From the NCBI GenBank assembly GCA_027257055.1, contig JAPVLO010000993.1, positions 1 to 64,000 on the forward strand: a DNA stretch of 64,000 bases, given 5' to 3'. Below, one piece after another: positions 1-10,562 of this stretch. Within the stretch, counting starts at the first letter, position 1. Each line of letters begins with the position of its first letter. This DNA comes from Cephalopachus bancanus (lineage: Eukaryota > Chordata > Mammalia > Primates > Tarsiidae). Made by a program: the position numbers and the translations under genes. The notes under the pieces were generated by a model. The model was not told the origin of the DNA. It made no database searches and worked only from the letters and a program-made list of their open reading frames with translations.

Positions 1-2
1 GA

Positions 3-448
<446 letters not shown>

Positions 449-612
449 CCTTACCACTTTCTACCCTAATTTAAGGCCAACTCTCTGTCTGCATTCCTGT
501 TTCCTGCACCCAGGTGGGAGCTCCTTGAGGTCAGGGCAGGGCCAAATTCACTTCAGGGTCTCTAGGGCCAGCCCAAGGCCTGGTGTAAGCTGGTTCTGGG
601 GATTTGTTTACT

Positions 613-863
613 GGATGTGAATATGTGGATAGATGTGTGGGTAGATGAACGGATAAGTAGGTGGGTGAGGGGACGTGCATCGATGGATGGATGGATGGAT
701 GGGTGGACAGATAGATGGCAGGTGGGTGGGTGGATGGATGAGTAGGTGAGTGGAGGGTAGGTGAGTGGACGGATGGATAGTAAGTGGGTAGACAGAAGAA
801 TGAGTAGGTGGGTGGACAGATGGATGGTGGGTGAGTGGACGAATGAGTGAATGGATGGATGGT
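613..863. repeat. GGAT/GGTG tetranucleotide satellite
   Basis: Imperfect runs of GATG, GGTG and GGAT units over about 250 bases. It shares unit type with the larger array at 38092. Confidence 0.85.
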
Positions 864-1426
864 CTGTTATACTGGTGCTCCATACACCGGGAGTTTAATA
901 AGGCCCTTTCAAAATTACAGTTTTGAGAGGAAGATACTTTTCCTTTAAGTGACCTCAGCAATAATACAGGGATCAAATGAGCTGCATTTTTTAAATGTGA
1001 AGGCGTAAGTCGATTCTGTGACTACAACCCAAATGCTAGTGGTGTGACGCCAGAGGTTTGGCAAATGTGCCCCAGGCCTCCCCTCACGTGTCACCATGGG
1101 CAGACCTGGAGACGTCCTGGTTCCAGCCCAGGGCTCACACCAAGTCCTGTGTAAAGAGCCAGACAGTAACGGTCACAGGCTGTGCAGGGCCTATGGTCCC
1201 TTGTTATACGGTCTGTTTTCTGCTTGTTGTGTTTTTACAATCCTTCAAAAAAAAATCATTCTTAGCTCAGAGTCTGCATAAAAACAGGCCACAGGCCACA
1301 GACTGAAATCTTCTGGCCCCTGGGCAAGCCCACAGCCACCCAGCAAAAGAGGGACAGGGCTGAGTGTGCCTGGGTGTCCATCCCTGGCACAGGCAGACTC
1401 TGTGCTGGACCCTAGGCATCCCTCAC
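864..1426. other. Intron sequence, nothing recognised
   Basis: Unique-looking intron sequence downstream of the last exon; no repeat family or open frame with support. Confidence 0.5.
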
Positions 1427-1517
1427 CTTGAAGGCTGTGGTCCATGGGGAAATGCTTGGTCTCTTCGAAAGCCCTGCTCATGACCGGCCCCTTGAGGAGG
1501 GCGTTGATGGAGTCCAC
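1427..1517 (-). CDS. PREX1: PREX1 exon, last one in window (human about 1229-1259)
   Basis: This 91-nt exon encodes [20 protein letters not shown] and [10 protein letters not shown], with one base of the next codon. Human has N where this sequence has D in F-P-M-D-H. The acceptor is CCGCCAG and the donor is CAAG/GTGAGG. The remaining exons (about 400 residues to the stop codon) lie upstream of position 1 in this coordinate system. Confidence 0.95.
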
Positions 1518-1667
1518 CTGGCGGATAGAGACTGCAGGTCAGTATGGCTCCACGGTCCTCCAGACTGAGGGGACCTGGGACCCATGGCCCTTACCCACCC
1601 GCACCCCTGGGCTCTCACCAGAGGTGAAGGAACCCAAGTCACACCCAGGCCGAGGCCAAGGTCCTAC

Positions 1668-1750
1668 CTGGTTAAAGAGATGCTCTAGGCAGCCGTGGAG
1701 CTTGTCCTGCTTGTCTGACGGGATCCGCATGTCACAGGGCAGCTCGTCAC
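1668..1750 (-). CDS. PREX1: PREX1 exon (human about 1201-1228)
   Basis: This 83-nt exon encodes [20 protein letters not shown] and CLEHLFNQ, returning from the loop to the folded C-terminal half. The acceptor is CTGCTAG and the donor is CAG/GTAGGA. The intron to the next exon is only 150 bases (1518 to 1667). Confidence 0.95.
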
Positions 1751-1857
1751 CTAGCAGGGGGAAGAAGCGGCGACCATCAGCCATTCCTGCCCCCCTCACA
1801 CGTCCCCAGCCTCTTTCCCAAGAAGGCAAATACAGTGACAGAGCTCCAGGCCCACAC

Positions 1858-1962
1858 GGGATCTGGAGTCTGAAGACTGGGTTCTGGCTGAGCCCCAGGG
1901 CAAAGCCCTCCACCTCCCTGAGCCTCAGTTTCTTCCTCTGCAAAATGGGCGACAGGCACTAA
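1858..1962 (+). mobile_element. MIR remnant
   Basis: Contains the MIR core CTGAGCCTCAGTTTCTTC followed by CTGCAAAATGGG. Confidence 0.75.
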
Positions 1963-2104
1963 CACATCACAAGAGCTTAAGGCAGTGTCACTATTTCATC
2001 CGGCAAAGGAGGAGACCGAACGGCAGAGAGAAGGAACCAGATCCCCTGTCTCCTGACCCATCACCCAGCTGGTTCCGTTACACCAGCTGCACACAGGCTC
2101 CTTC

Positions 2105-2640
2105 TCAGAACCTCCCAGGAGGACTTTTCAGGCTAACTGTCTTGTGTCTTATGTGACGAAATCTTCATCTAACATTCAGCAGTTTCTTCCATTTTAATTC
2201 AGCTTCTTTTTCTTCTGTTAAGTTGAGGCACGATAAAATCAAATGTTGGTGTCCAGACTACCTCCGGAAGAACACGCAAGATGGTGGTGACCCTGGGACT
2301 GTGGCGATAGCCTGCGAGCCCAGGGTGGGAGGAGTCCCGTCCCATGACCCCTCGTGCCTTTCAAGGCATGAACAGTGCAGACCCACCCGCCAAGTGAATT
2401 TTGTAGAAGTCTGAGGGGAACGAGACACAGATGAAAACAAATTTCAGGCTTTCGGTAAAAGCTGCAAGCAGAGTATGATCCAATTTATACACTATTTATG
2501 TCTGTCTGCCCATCCACCCACCCACATGTCCATCTGCACATAAACACGCCCTCACTGAAAACAACTTCAAATATCGACAAAGGTCACTTCGGGGGAGACA
2601 ATGAGGTCCTGATTTTTATGTGCTTCTTTCTGTTATCTCT
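2105..2640. other. Intron sequence, nothing recognised
   Basis: AT-rich intron stretch with a short pyrimidine-rich CATCCACC run near 2510. No gene or repeat family could be assigned. Confidence 0.45.
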
Positions 2641-2647
2641 GTGTGGT

Positions 2648-2819
2648 TTTTTTTGTTTGTTTTGATTTTTATTTTTTATTTTTTTTTTTTTTTTTAGTAA
2701 CAAGGTCTCACTGTGTTGCCCAGGCTGGTCTTGAACTCCTGGGCTCAAGTAAGGAGCATGAGCTCTCTCAGCTTCCACAAGTACTGGGAGGACAGATGTG
2801 AGCCACCATGCCTGGCCAT
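2648..2819 (-). mobile_element. Free left Alu monomer or truncated Alu
   Basis: A T-run at 2679 to 2695 is followed by only the left-arm part of an Alu in reverse (GTCTCACTGTGTTGCCCAGG to the GCCTGGCC end). Confidence 0.75.
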
Positions 2820-3004
2820 ATTTTTATGAAGTCCTTTTGAACTGTTCCACGTCATGTGGATTTCTGGTTTGAGCATGTGTCATCTTCGTGGCAACATCAC
2901 GCACCCTACTGAGTGACATCATCCCAAGTACACACCACATGTGATCGCACTCTACGCACAGCATGGCATCACGCGCAGTTTTATCTGCCCGTATCCACGA
3001 CCTT

Positions 3005-3118
3005 CACAGAGGACGTCAGGTCCACGAGGCTGGGATCTGTTTCACTCCCTGCTGTGTTCCTAGCACCCACATGCTCGATAAGTATGTGCTAAATGAGCCA
3101 GCGGAAGGGAATGAAGGA
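3005..3118 (+). mobile_element. L2 3-prime end remnant
   Basis: Typical L2 tail: tissue of CTGTGTTCCTAGCACCC, then GATAAGTATGTGCTAAATGA. Confidence 0.6.
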
Positions 3119-3226
3119 CAATACTATGCAACAGAACACAGAACAACAGAATGCACAGTGTAATCAAATAAAAAGCAAATAAAGCCATGCCAGGGCTGCT
3201 CTCCCCAGGCACGTCCGCCCACTCAC

Positions 3227-3315
3227 CAGACCCCATCTCATCGCTGCCCAGATAGGAGCTGTTGCTTCTCACACTGGTGTAGGACAGGACCGAGTCCCGG
3301 TTGCTGTTACACTCG
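3227..3315 (-). CDS. PREX1: PREX1 exon, serine-rich loop (human about 1171-1201)
   Basis: This 89-nt exon encodes [20 protein letters not shown] and [11 protein letters not shown], identical to the human residues I recall. Dense serines next to acidic and basic residues mark it as a phosphorylation-prone loop. The acceptor is TTGCAG and the donor is TCTG/GTGAGT. Confidence 0.94.
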
Positions 3316-4045
3316 CTGCAAAGGGGCCGAGAGAAGGGGCCGAGTCACACTCCAGCTCACATCTGCTGGTCCCGGCACTTGGAACTCACTTTCTGGAGTG
3401 TAGGCAAAACCCCTGAGCCCTCCTATGGACAGCCAGTCCAGAGGCGGAACCGAGGCCTGACCACCGGCACCAAAGACAGGAAGGGTTGGCCCGGTCAGTT
3501 TTCCATGTTTGGGAGGAAACACTTCTGGGCTCCAGCACAGGAAGGCAGAAATAGCAGGAGGTTGGGTACTTGTTTGCACGTGGATGTCACTCTGCCCAGC
3601 GTCCCCAAAGGACAGACTTGCCCTGGACACCTCCCAGGTCACATTTGACCACACGACTGCGTTTTCTGTCTGTACAGTCCTGGGGGAAACCTCGTGAGGA
3701 CAGAAGACCAAACTTGACTCACGACATCCCAGGAACTGAGAAGGTACAAGATTCAAAAACCACAATCCTGAGATTCTTTCACCTTTTTGACAATTTGTGG
3801 AAAAATGAGCAGACCCAAAATGTAAGAACAAAAACCCAGGTGGTGAAGTCTGGCTCCAAGGAGGAGCCAAGTGCAGAGGCAGCCAGGACGTCTTGTGACA
3901 CAGACACCAGGAAGGCAGGACACGGTGGGCAGCCAGAGCCCTTGAGGACTGAGGGAAGGTCAATGCTGGGCGGACTGGGTGAAGGCCTGTCTTGTAGAGT
4001 TACATTAGTTCAGGCTTATGCCTGTGATCAACAGAAGGCCTCTCT
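3316..4045. other. Intron sequence, nothing recognised
   Basis: Non-repetitive intron between two PREX1 exons. Long frames here have no codon or homology support. Confidence 0.45.
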
Positions 4046-4059
4046 AAGACTACCTTACT

Positions 4060-4350
4060 GGCCGGGCTCGGTGGCTCAGTCTGTAATCCCAGCACTTTGG
4101 GAGGCCGAGGTGAGTAGAATGCCTGAGCCCACGGGTTCGAGACCTGCCTAGGCAATTTGGTGAGACCTCATCTCTACAATAAATCAAAAAAATTAGCCAG
4201 GCATGGTAGCATGCACCTGTAGTTCCAGCTGCTAGGAAGGCTGAGGAGGAAGGATCGCCGGAGCCCAGCAAGTCAAGGCTGTGGTGGCTGGGAGCGTGCC
4301 ACTGCACTCTAGTCTGGGCAACGGAGTGAGACTCCAACTCAAAAAAAAAA
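4060..4350 (+). mobile_element. Alu, young lineage-specific type
   Basis: Starts GGCCGGGCTCGGTGGCTCAG and ends GACTCCAACTC plus poly-A. The left arm carries CGGGTTCGAGACC. Near-identical flanks (gactaccttact at 4048 and gactatcttatt at 4351) look like a target-site duplication with two mismatches. Confidence 0.9.
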
Positions 4351-4547
4351 GACTATCTTATTCAGAGTGGTCAAATGCTCTACCACCTTCTGGGTGCCGG
4401 ACCATAGTGCTTGCTTATTTGTGGCAAGAAATTACAACTATCCATTACATGGTTTAGTATAGGAAACTGAGTCTTAGTCTACTAATCCAGTAACTAGGAT
4501 TGCACTGATCTTGTTATAATTAATTTAACCAGTAGAAAAACAATTCA

Positions 4548-4836
<289 letters not shown>

Positions 4837-5235
4837 CAATCCAGATCCAGGTCCTCAGTTGAAAGAGAAGAAAAAAAAAATCTTGCTCTTTGAGTCAAGT
4901 GAAAATGAAGCGTCTTATACTGAGTTTTGAAACACACAGTATGAATCCTGACCTTGACCTTGTCTTTGACAACACATCAGGGCGTATGGACGTGATGCTG
5001 AAGCAGGACAGAGGGTGTCTACATGGGATGGGCCCTGAAGCATCGCCTTCAGGGTAGGGACGCCCAAGTGGCTGTTCTGGGATGTGCTTTGGGGGCTCAG
5101 ATAACCCCCCAGAACCACATAGTTAGGAACAGCACCCCGATCCCACTGTACCCTGAGAAATGTCCCATGGGTCCGTGGCCTTGACAGTCCCACTGGCCAC
5201 CACATCCGCCCCGGGCCGCCCAGGGCCACACCCAC

Positions 5236-5442
5236 CTGTAGGAGTCGCGGTAGCTCATGGTGTCGTGGCCCGAATCCTCCTGCTCCTCCTCGGACACCTT
5301 GAAGCACACCTTCTTGATGCCCCCGTGGTCGGTCCGGTCCATCTCACTCTCTTCACTGACCAGCGGGGAGGAAGAGGCCTCCTCGGCCAAGGGCGGGTCG
5401 CAGGAGGCCCCCGAGGTGGGCTCCGTGATGGTGGACAGCAGC
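5236..5442 (-). CDS. PREX1: PREX1 exon, regulatory loop with S1169 (human about 1102-1171)
   Basis: This 207-nt exon encodes [60 protein letters not shown] and TMSYRDSY. It is part of the long, acidic, serine-rich loop of the C-terminal half. S1169, a reported activating phosphosite, is the serine in YRDSY. Substitutions against human cluster in the S-G-A-S-C-D-P-P segment. The acceptor is CTCCACAG and the donor is TACAG/GTGGGT. Confidence 0.95.
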
Positions 5443-5697
5443 CTGTGGAGGACAAACCTTGACATCAAGACACAGACCCGGCCCTGTGCCCTTTCTTCAA
5501 GCATCCTGCCAGCGTGGTCCCTCCTGTGGGGTAGTGGCACGCAGGTTCCTACTTCATGGCCAAGCTACACAGGCTCTGTCCATAGAACATGCTGGAAGCT
5601 TTGTCCGAAACACCCTGAGAGCAAATCCTTCCAGTTCTGGGGGCCGTAAGGTCTCAGATACACCCACTCAACCCTGTTATCACAGCATGAAAGCACT

Positions 5698-5800
5698 GTG
5701 GAGTGCATGCAAGCACATAGGCCTGGCTGTGTTCCAATAAAACCTTATTAAAACCAACAGGCAGTGGGCTGAGTTTGGCTCATGGGCCAGAGCTGGTCAC
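5698..5800 (+). mobile_element. MER20-like hAT-Charlie remnant
   Basis: Shows GGCTGTGTTCCAATAAAACC then CAGGCAGTGGGCTGAGTTTG, the 3-prime part of a MER20-type element. Confidence 0.6.
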
Positions 5801-5885
5801 TCTCTGGCATAGAACGATGTACAGGTTTTGTCAGCTCCTTGTGTGATGGGGAAAAAAGGAAAAAAAAGTTTAAAAAAAAAAAGAG

Positions 5886-6105
5886 TATAGGTTTTGAAGC
5901 CAGAGAGACCCAGAGTCAAACCCTAATACTGCCAATTCCGAGCTCAGAGATCTAAAGCAAATTATTTAAACACCCTGAGACTCGGTTTCCTTGTGTGTGA
6001 AATGGAGTGACATTAGCACCTACATCCAAGGCTTCTGTGGAGACAGAGAGAGTTGAAACAAGTGCTCAGAAGAGGGCCTGGCACCTCCCAAGTGGTCAGT
6101 GACCA
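5886..6105 (+). mobile_element. MIR
   Basis: Near full-length MIR with the GACTCGGTTTCCTTGTGTG core and a GCCTGGCACC 3-prime end. Confidence 0.75.
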
Positions 6106-6116
6106 CGGCTAGACCC

Positions 6117-6246
6117 AACCCTGCCATAGCTCTGTGAGGTCAGTGTCGTGGTTAGCACCATTGGAAACCAAGGCTCAGAGAGGTTAAGTGATCTGCCCAA
6201 GGTCACACAGCTGGCATGGAGCAGGGCTCCCTGGTTCCAAAGCCTA
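6117..6246 (-). mobile_element. MIR
   Basis: Reverse MIR core: GGCTCAGAGAGGTTAAGTGA and CAAGGTCACACAGCTGG. Confidence 0.8.
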
Positions 6247-6509
6247 CATTCCTTTTTCCTTTGTCATAGAAAGTTTCCATCATACACAAAAGTAGAGAAG
6301 AGAACAGTGCACCCCAGTGTCTGGCATCAGCAGCCAGCTTCAGCCACGGCGACCCTGGGATCCCTACTTCCTGCTTCTCCTACCATGCTTGCTTTCACCG
6401 GATAAAAATGGGAAATGTTTAAATGTCCATTTAAAGCAAGCCTAAGACGCCATACTATTTCTCCATATGTACTTCCGTATGTGTCTCTAACACGTAAGGA
6501 TTTTCTCCT

Positions 6510-6715
6510 AGGACAGTGGGTCTCTCCTGGGGGCAACTGGGCCCCCCATGAAACAGTGAGCTATGTCCAGGGACACTCAGCTGTCACAGTTGAAGGGGAC
6601 GGTGCTATCAGCATCTCGCAGGCAGGGCCCAGACACTGCTGAACACCCTCCCGCACGGGACAGCTCTACCAAATACGCACTGGCATCGCAGCTGGAAACA
6701 CGGTTTTCAACATAA
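6510..6715 (+). mobile_element. MER5A-like hAT-Charlie remnant
   Basis: Starts ACAGTGGGTCTCTCCTGGGG and follows the MER5A order through GACACTGCTGAACACCCTCC. Confidence 0.6.
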
Positions 6716-7251
6716 CCCCAATGCTCTTGCTGGGCCTAACACAATCCCTTACTCCTGCTGCCAGCGAGTCCCAGTCTGTGTTCCAATGTCTCTAGCTGTC
6801 CCGGACACGTCTCCTCCCAGATCCCTAACCGGGTCCAGACGCTGCAACTAGCTCACCCGTCCCTCGAGGCTCTCCCATTTCTAACGCCCCTCCTCCTTCC
6901 ACCTGTTCCCCACCTGACACAGGAACAGGGCCATTTCTCGTGTCAAATCGACCCCCCTCTGGACGGACCGAGGCCTTCCCAGGGCGCCACATACCCACCC
7001 ACTGCCCCACCCGAGAGCCAGGAGACCAAGTGTTCACTAGACGGCGGCTCCCCTCCTGCTGGCAAGAGCACTGTGGGGGGCACCGAGCGTGTCCAGTCGC
7101 CTTATGGCAAAGGGACACGGTGTCCAGCTGTGCTTCTTTCTGTGATGTTCACGAGGTAAATCTCCCCCAGAACCTGCCTGCAATCACTTTAGCCTCACTG
7201 ATGACTGCTGCCGACATCCACCGCTTCATCAGAGGAGCAGGTTTCAAGCGG
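6716..7251. other. Intron sequence, nothing recognised
   Basis: C-rich intron stretch without a repeat family I can name. Confidence 0.4.
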
Positions 7252-7425
7252 GAGTGACCTTGCCCCAGGGAGCATGGGGCAACGTCTGAAGACATTTGGG
7301 GCTGGCACGACTGGGAGAGGGTGGGCTACTGGCACCCAGAGGGTGGAGGACATGGATGTTGCTGAACAGCCCATCACACGCAGGACAGCGCCCAACTGCA
7401 AGGATCATCCGCCCAAAGGCCAGCA
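7252..7425 (+). mobile_element. MER5A-like hAT-Charlie remnant
   Basis: Reads GAGCATGGGGCAACGTCTGA, then GGCTACTGGCACCCAGAGGG and ACACGCAGGACAGCGCCC, matching MER5A order. Confidence 0.65.
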
Positions 7426-7481
7426 GGGCTGGGCTGAGCACGCCTGCCCCCACCGGCTGCGGGCGCTGGGCCGGGGCCCAC

Positions 7482-7758
7482 CTGTTGATCTGGGTGACGT
7501 ATTGCTTCATCTCCTTCAGGGCCACGTCCAGCTTGGTGAAGAGCTGCAGGTAGGCGTCCTGGATCTCACGGTCCTCCTGCTTGAGCAGGAAGCTCAGGCC
7601 CCGGTCTTCCTGGCCCGGGCCCCCCCCGGCTGGCCCGAAGCTGCTGTCGTGGAGACCCTGGCCTTGGGGGTCCCCGTCTGCAGCAGGCAAGCACTTCCAG
7701 GAGGGGGCGGCCATGGTGGTGATGCAGTGCTGGGTATAGGACATGGGGTTTAGGTGGC
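7482..7758 (-). CDS. PREX1: PREX1 exon, longest in window (human about 1010-1102)
   Basis: This 277-nt exon encodes [20 protein letters not shown], a glycine-rich variable stretch with [14 protein letters not shown], and a conserved helical part with [20 protein letters not shown] and [18 protein letters not shown]. The variable part differs from human in several residues without indels. The acceptor is CACTCAG and the donor is ACAG/GTGGGC. A young Alu sits 108 bases upstream of the acceptor. Confidence 0.95.
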
Positions 7759-7865
7759 CTGAGTGAGGAAGGGAGAGCGCATTCAGAAGCAGCCCCCGAC
7801 ACCCACGTGCCCTGGGGCACAGCCGCATGAACACAGATGCCAGTTCATAAGAAAAGCCTCCCTCA

Positions 7866-8140
7866 GCTGGGCTTGATGGCTCAGCCTGTAATCCCGCGCC
7901 TTTGGGAGGCTGAGGTGAGTGGATTGCCTGAGCCCGCGGGTTCGAGACCCGCCTGGGCAGCGAGACCTCATCTCTATAATAAATCAAAAAATCAGCCGGG
8001 CATGGTAGCGCGCGCCTGCAGTTCCAGTTACTTGAAAGGCTGAGGTGGAAGGATCACCGGAGCCCAGCAGGTTGAGGCTGTGGTGGCAGGAAGCGGCCAC
8101 TCCAGTCTGGACGACAGAGTGAGACTCCAACTCAAAAAAA
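7866..8140 (+). mobile_element. Alu, young lineage-specific type, in a short intron
   Basis: Carries a perfect T-arm-like GCGGGTTCGAGACCCGC at 7936 to 7952 and the CTCCAACTC tail. It is flanked by gaaaagcctccctc (7851-7864) and gaaaagcctgcctc (8141-8154), a 14-bp target-site duplication with one mismatch. It is antisense to PREX1. Confidence 0.93.
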
Positions 8141-8467
8141 GAAAAGCCTGCCTCTAAATACTCCTAATCCGCCAAGTTACTTCAAGAAGAAAGTCTCGGC
8201 CTGGGGCCAACAGGCTTTGAACGACTGGGGTCCCGTTCCTGCCTGGAATGTAGACACGATGGCTGGTGCCCCTGCCGGTGCATCTGCCATGAGGCCTCCG
8301 AAGACCAGAAGCCACATCTAGAGACTGTGGTGCCAAGGACAGGAGGCTGGACCCGGCAGCCAGGGGGCCGCCACTCCCGCCCTGAACTGCTGCCCTCAGA
8401 CGCCCTGCTGCTGGAGCATGGGGACTGCAGGACGTGAGCACAGCTCCGAAGAGACACGCGCAGGTAC

Positions 8468-8678
8468 CTTGCTCGGGGTCGAGGCCGATGAGGGAGGGCT
8501 TGCGGCCGAAGCGGATGCTGAAGGACCTGCCCACCGAGGGGGCGGCCTTGGGGTAGGACACCTCCATGAGGTTGACGTGGCAGTTGGTGGGGCAGAAGTC
8601 CAGGCCACACAGCGCGTGGGGCTCCGAGGTGGCCTGCTTGAAGGGCAGGCTGACCCTGCTCCTTAGCTGGGCTGCAAA
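8468..8678 (-). CDS. PREX1: PREX1 exon (human about 940-1010)
   Basis: This 211-nt exon encodes [60 protein letters not shown] and [10 protein letters not shown]. The cysteine-rich [10 protein letters not shown] and the basic S-I-R-F-G-R-K stretch are kept. The acceptor TTTCTCAG lies only about 12 nt from a G-rich minisatellite. The donor is CAAG/GTACCT. Confidence 0.95.
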
Positions 8679-8693
8679 CTGAGAAAATTGGGG

Positions 8694-9330
8694 GTGCGGG
8701 GTCAGGGGTCGGCGGAAGGTGTGGGTCAGGGGTCAGGGGCCAGCAGAGGACACGGGGTCAGGAGTCGGGGCCCAGGGGAGAACGTGGGATTGTGACTTGG
8801 GGGCTAGCGGAGGATGCGGGGTCCTGAGTGGGGGGGGATCAGCGGAGGGCAGGGGCCGTGAGTGGGGGCCACTGGAGAATGTGGGGGTCATGGGTCAGGG
8901 GTCGGCAGAGGGCATGGAGTCACGAGTCCAGGAGTCAGTGGAGGACACAGGGGCCTGAGTCAGGGGCCAGTGGAGCATGTGGGGCCATGAGTCAGGGTCA
9001 GCAGAGGGTGTGCAGTCTAAGTGGGAGCACAGTGGAGGGCACGGGGTCATGAGTTGGGGTCAGCAGAGGGCGTGGAGTCATGAGCGGGGCTCAGCGGCGG
9101 GTGCGGGGACACGGGCTGGGGGTCAGGAGTCATGAGCGGGGCTCAGCGGTGGGTGCGGGGTCACGGGCTGGGGGTCAGTGGAGGGCACAGGGTCATTAGC
9201 TGGGGTCAGTGGAGGCATAGGGTCATGAGTTAGGTTAAGTGGAGGGCATAGGGTATGAGTTGGGGTCAACGGAGGGCACAAGGTCATGAGTCAGGGTCAG
9301 CGGAGGGCACGGGGTCATGAGTTGGGCTTG
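8694..9330. repeat. G-rich minisatellite next to a PREX1 splice acceptor
   Basis: About 18 imperfect units of roughly 31 to 37 bases, typified by GGGTCATGAGTTGGGGTCAG then CGGAGGGCAC. The + strand is G-rich, so the PREX1 RNA copy is C-rich. The array ends about 12 bases from the acceptor of the exon at 8468 to 8678. Confidence 0.88.
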
Positions 9331-9965
9331 GGGTCTGGAACCCTGGTCCACCCCCTGTACCCACTTCCTCCTGGCCCAGGTCAGACATCTCAAAACTGGA
9401 CAAAAAGGCAACAGCGCCAAGGGGAAAGGGGACCCCCATACTGTCTTCTGTTGGCTCCAGATCTCAGGGAAGGTCTGGGGGCGCCTGAGGCCTGGGTCCT
9501 CACCCCACCCGTGCTCCATCTTGGCTACCTCTGAGCACCTGCAGGCTCTGTCTCTCCCAGCCCTCTGCTCATGGAGTTCAGGTACTTCCCCACCCCTATG
9601 GTGATGGGGACAGGTCCAGCCAATCAGAGCTCCATTCAGTTACTTTTCTAGTGGGTTTGCTAGAGCTAGAACCACTGGGGACCATCTCATCACCACGTGA
9701 GAAGGGCCTTCCCGAGAGTGAAGGCAACACAAAGGAAAACAGAGTCAGGAGATACAGAGAGGCCATCTCCCTGTGAAGCTGTGTGATCTGCTTAAGCACC
9801 TGGATACAACCATGCCTGAGGCCCGCCCCTGCACTTTCCAGTCTCACAATCCAATAAGTCCTCCCCTTTGTTCCACTTGGATTGGGGTTTGAAATTTACA
9901 ACCTAAACACCCCTGGCTGGGATGGGATGCCGAGCGCCCGTGGCGCATCTGGCGGGGAGCAGCAC
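9331..9965. other. Intron sequence, nothing recognised
   Basis: No recognisable repeat; ordinary intron between the minisatellite and the next exon. Confidence 0.4.
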
Positions 9966-10127
9966 CTGCTGGTAGCGGGAGATCCTCTGGCTGATGCTCT
10001 CCAGCTTGGTGTCACAGATGTTGCGGAACTCGTAGTGGGGCATGGTCACGATGGCGCTGCTCAGGGCCATGAGCTGCCCACAGTTCTGCACGAAGACGCT
10101 GTCCTCGGCAGCAAAGGCCTCAAGGAT
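9966..10127 (-). CDS. PREX1: PREX1 exon (human about 886-939)
   Basis: This 162-nt exon (54 codons, phase 0 on both sides) encodes [40 protein letters not shown] and [14 protein letters not shown]. Compared with human it has several changes (N-C-G-Q for N-C-R-R, I-S-R for I-A-C), while the A-I-V-T-M-P-H core is kept. The acceptor is CCCGCAG and the donor is CAGCAG/GTGCTG. Confidence 0.94.
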
Positions 10128-10374
10128 CTGCGGGGACACCAGCGGCTCCTGAGTGCTCCCGCCGACCCCTGATCCTGCACCCCCACTCTCTCCCAGGCAG
10201 GCCCATGACTGCCCGTTTGGCAGACTAGTCCACTGAGGCCCAAGGGGCTATCGCTTTCCTCAGCCCCAGGCTACCAAGGGGCGGGACGGGGACCAGGCTA
10301 ACCCTGAGGAAGCAGGAATCGGGGTGCGCCTGCCCCGGCCCCCCCGGCCCGAGGCAGGGCAGGGCCCACGAGAC

Positions 10375-10562
10375 CTTGGCAGTGAGGCCGAAGCAGCCGC
10401 GGGGCTCCACGATCTTCTCCAGCACGTGGCACCGGCCGCCGGCCGTGCTCATGTACTCGTACACCACGCCGTGTTCCAGGTGCACGTTGTCCACGGTCAG
10501 GCTGACCACCGGGCTGTCCTCCCGCAGGCTCAGCTGGGGGCCCAGGAACAGCAGGGGCGAGG
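10375..10562 (-). CDS. PREX1: PREX1 exon, start of C-terminal half (human about 823-885)
   Basis: This 188-nt exon encodes [40 protein letters not shown] and [20 protein letters not shown] plus AK. It begins the large C-terminal half, which structural work describes as an inositol-polyphosphate-4-phosphatase-like fold involved in G-beta-gamma binding and autoinhibition. The exon is GC-rich. The acceptor is TTCCAG and the donor is AAG/GTCTCG, which lacks the usual A or G at +3 and G at +5. Confidence 0.94.

Noticed and set aside
6250..6480. A possible old repeat with ACACAAAAGTAGAGAAGAGA
   Set aside because: It looks like a known fossil element, but I cannot name a family or orientation with confidence.
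7274..7753. A 159-codon frame on the + strand
   Set aside because: It is the opposite-strand shadow of the PREX1 exon at 7482-7758.
7936..7952. A genuine tRNA gene at the T-arm-like sequence
   Set aside because: No acceptor, D or anticodon arm surrounds it; it sits in a complete Alu and recurs in others.
8694..9330. Regularly spaced repeats that might suggest a CRISPR array
   Set aside because: Units are contiguous, degenerate and lack unique spacers; this is a minisatellite in a primate intron.
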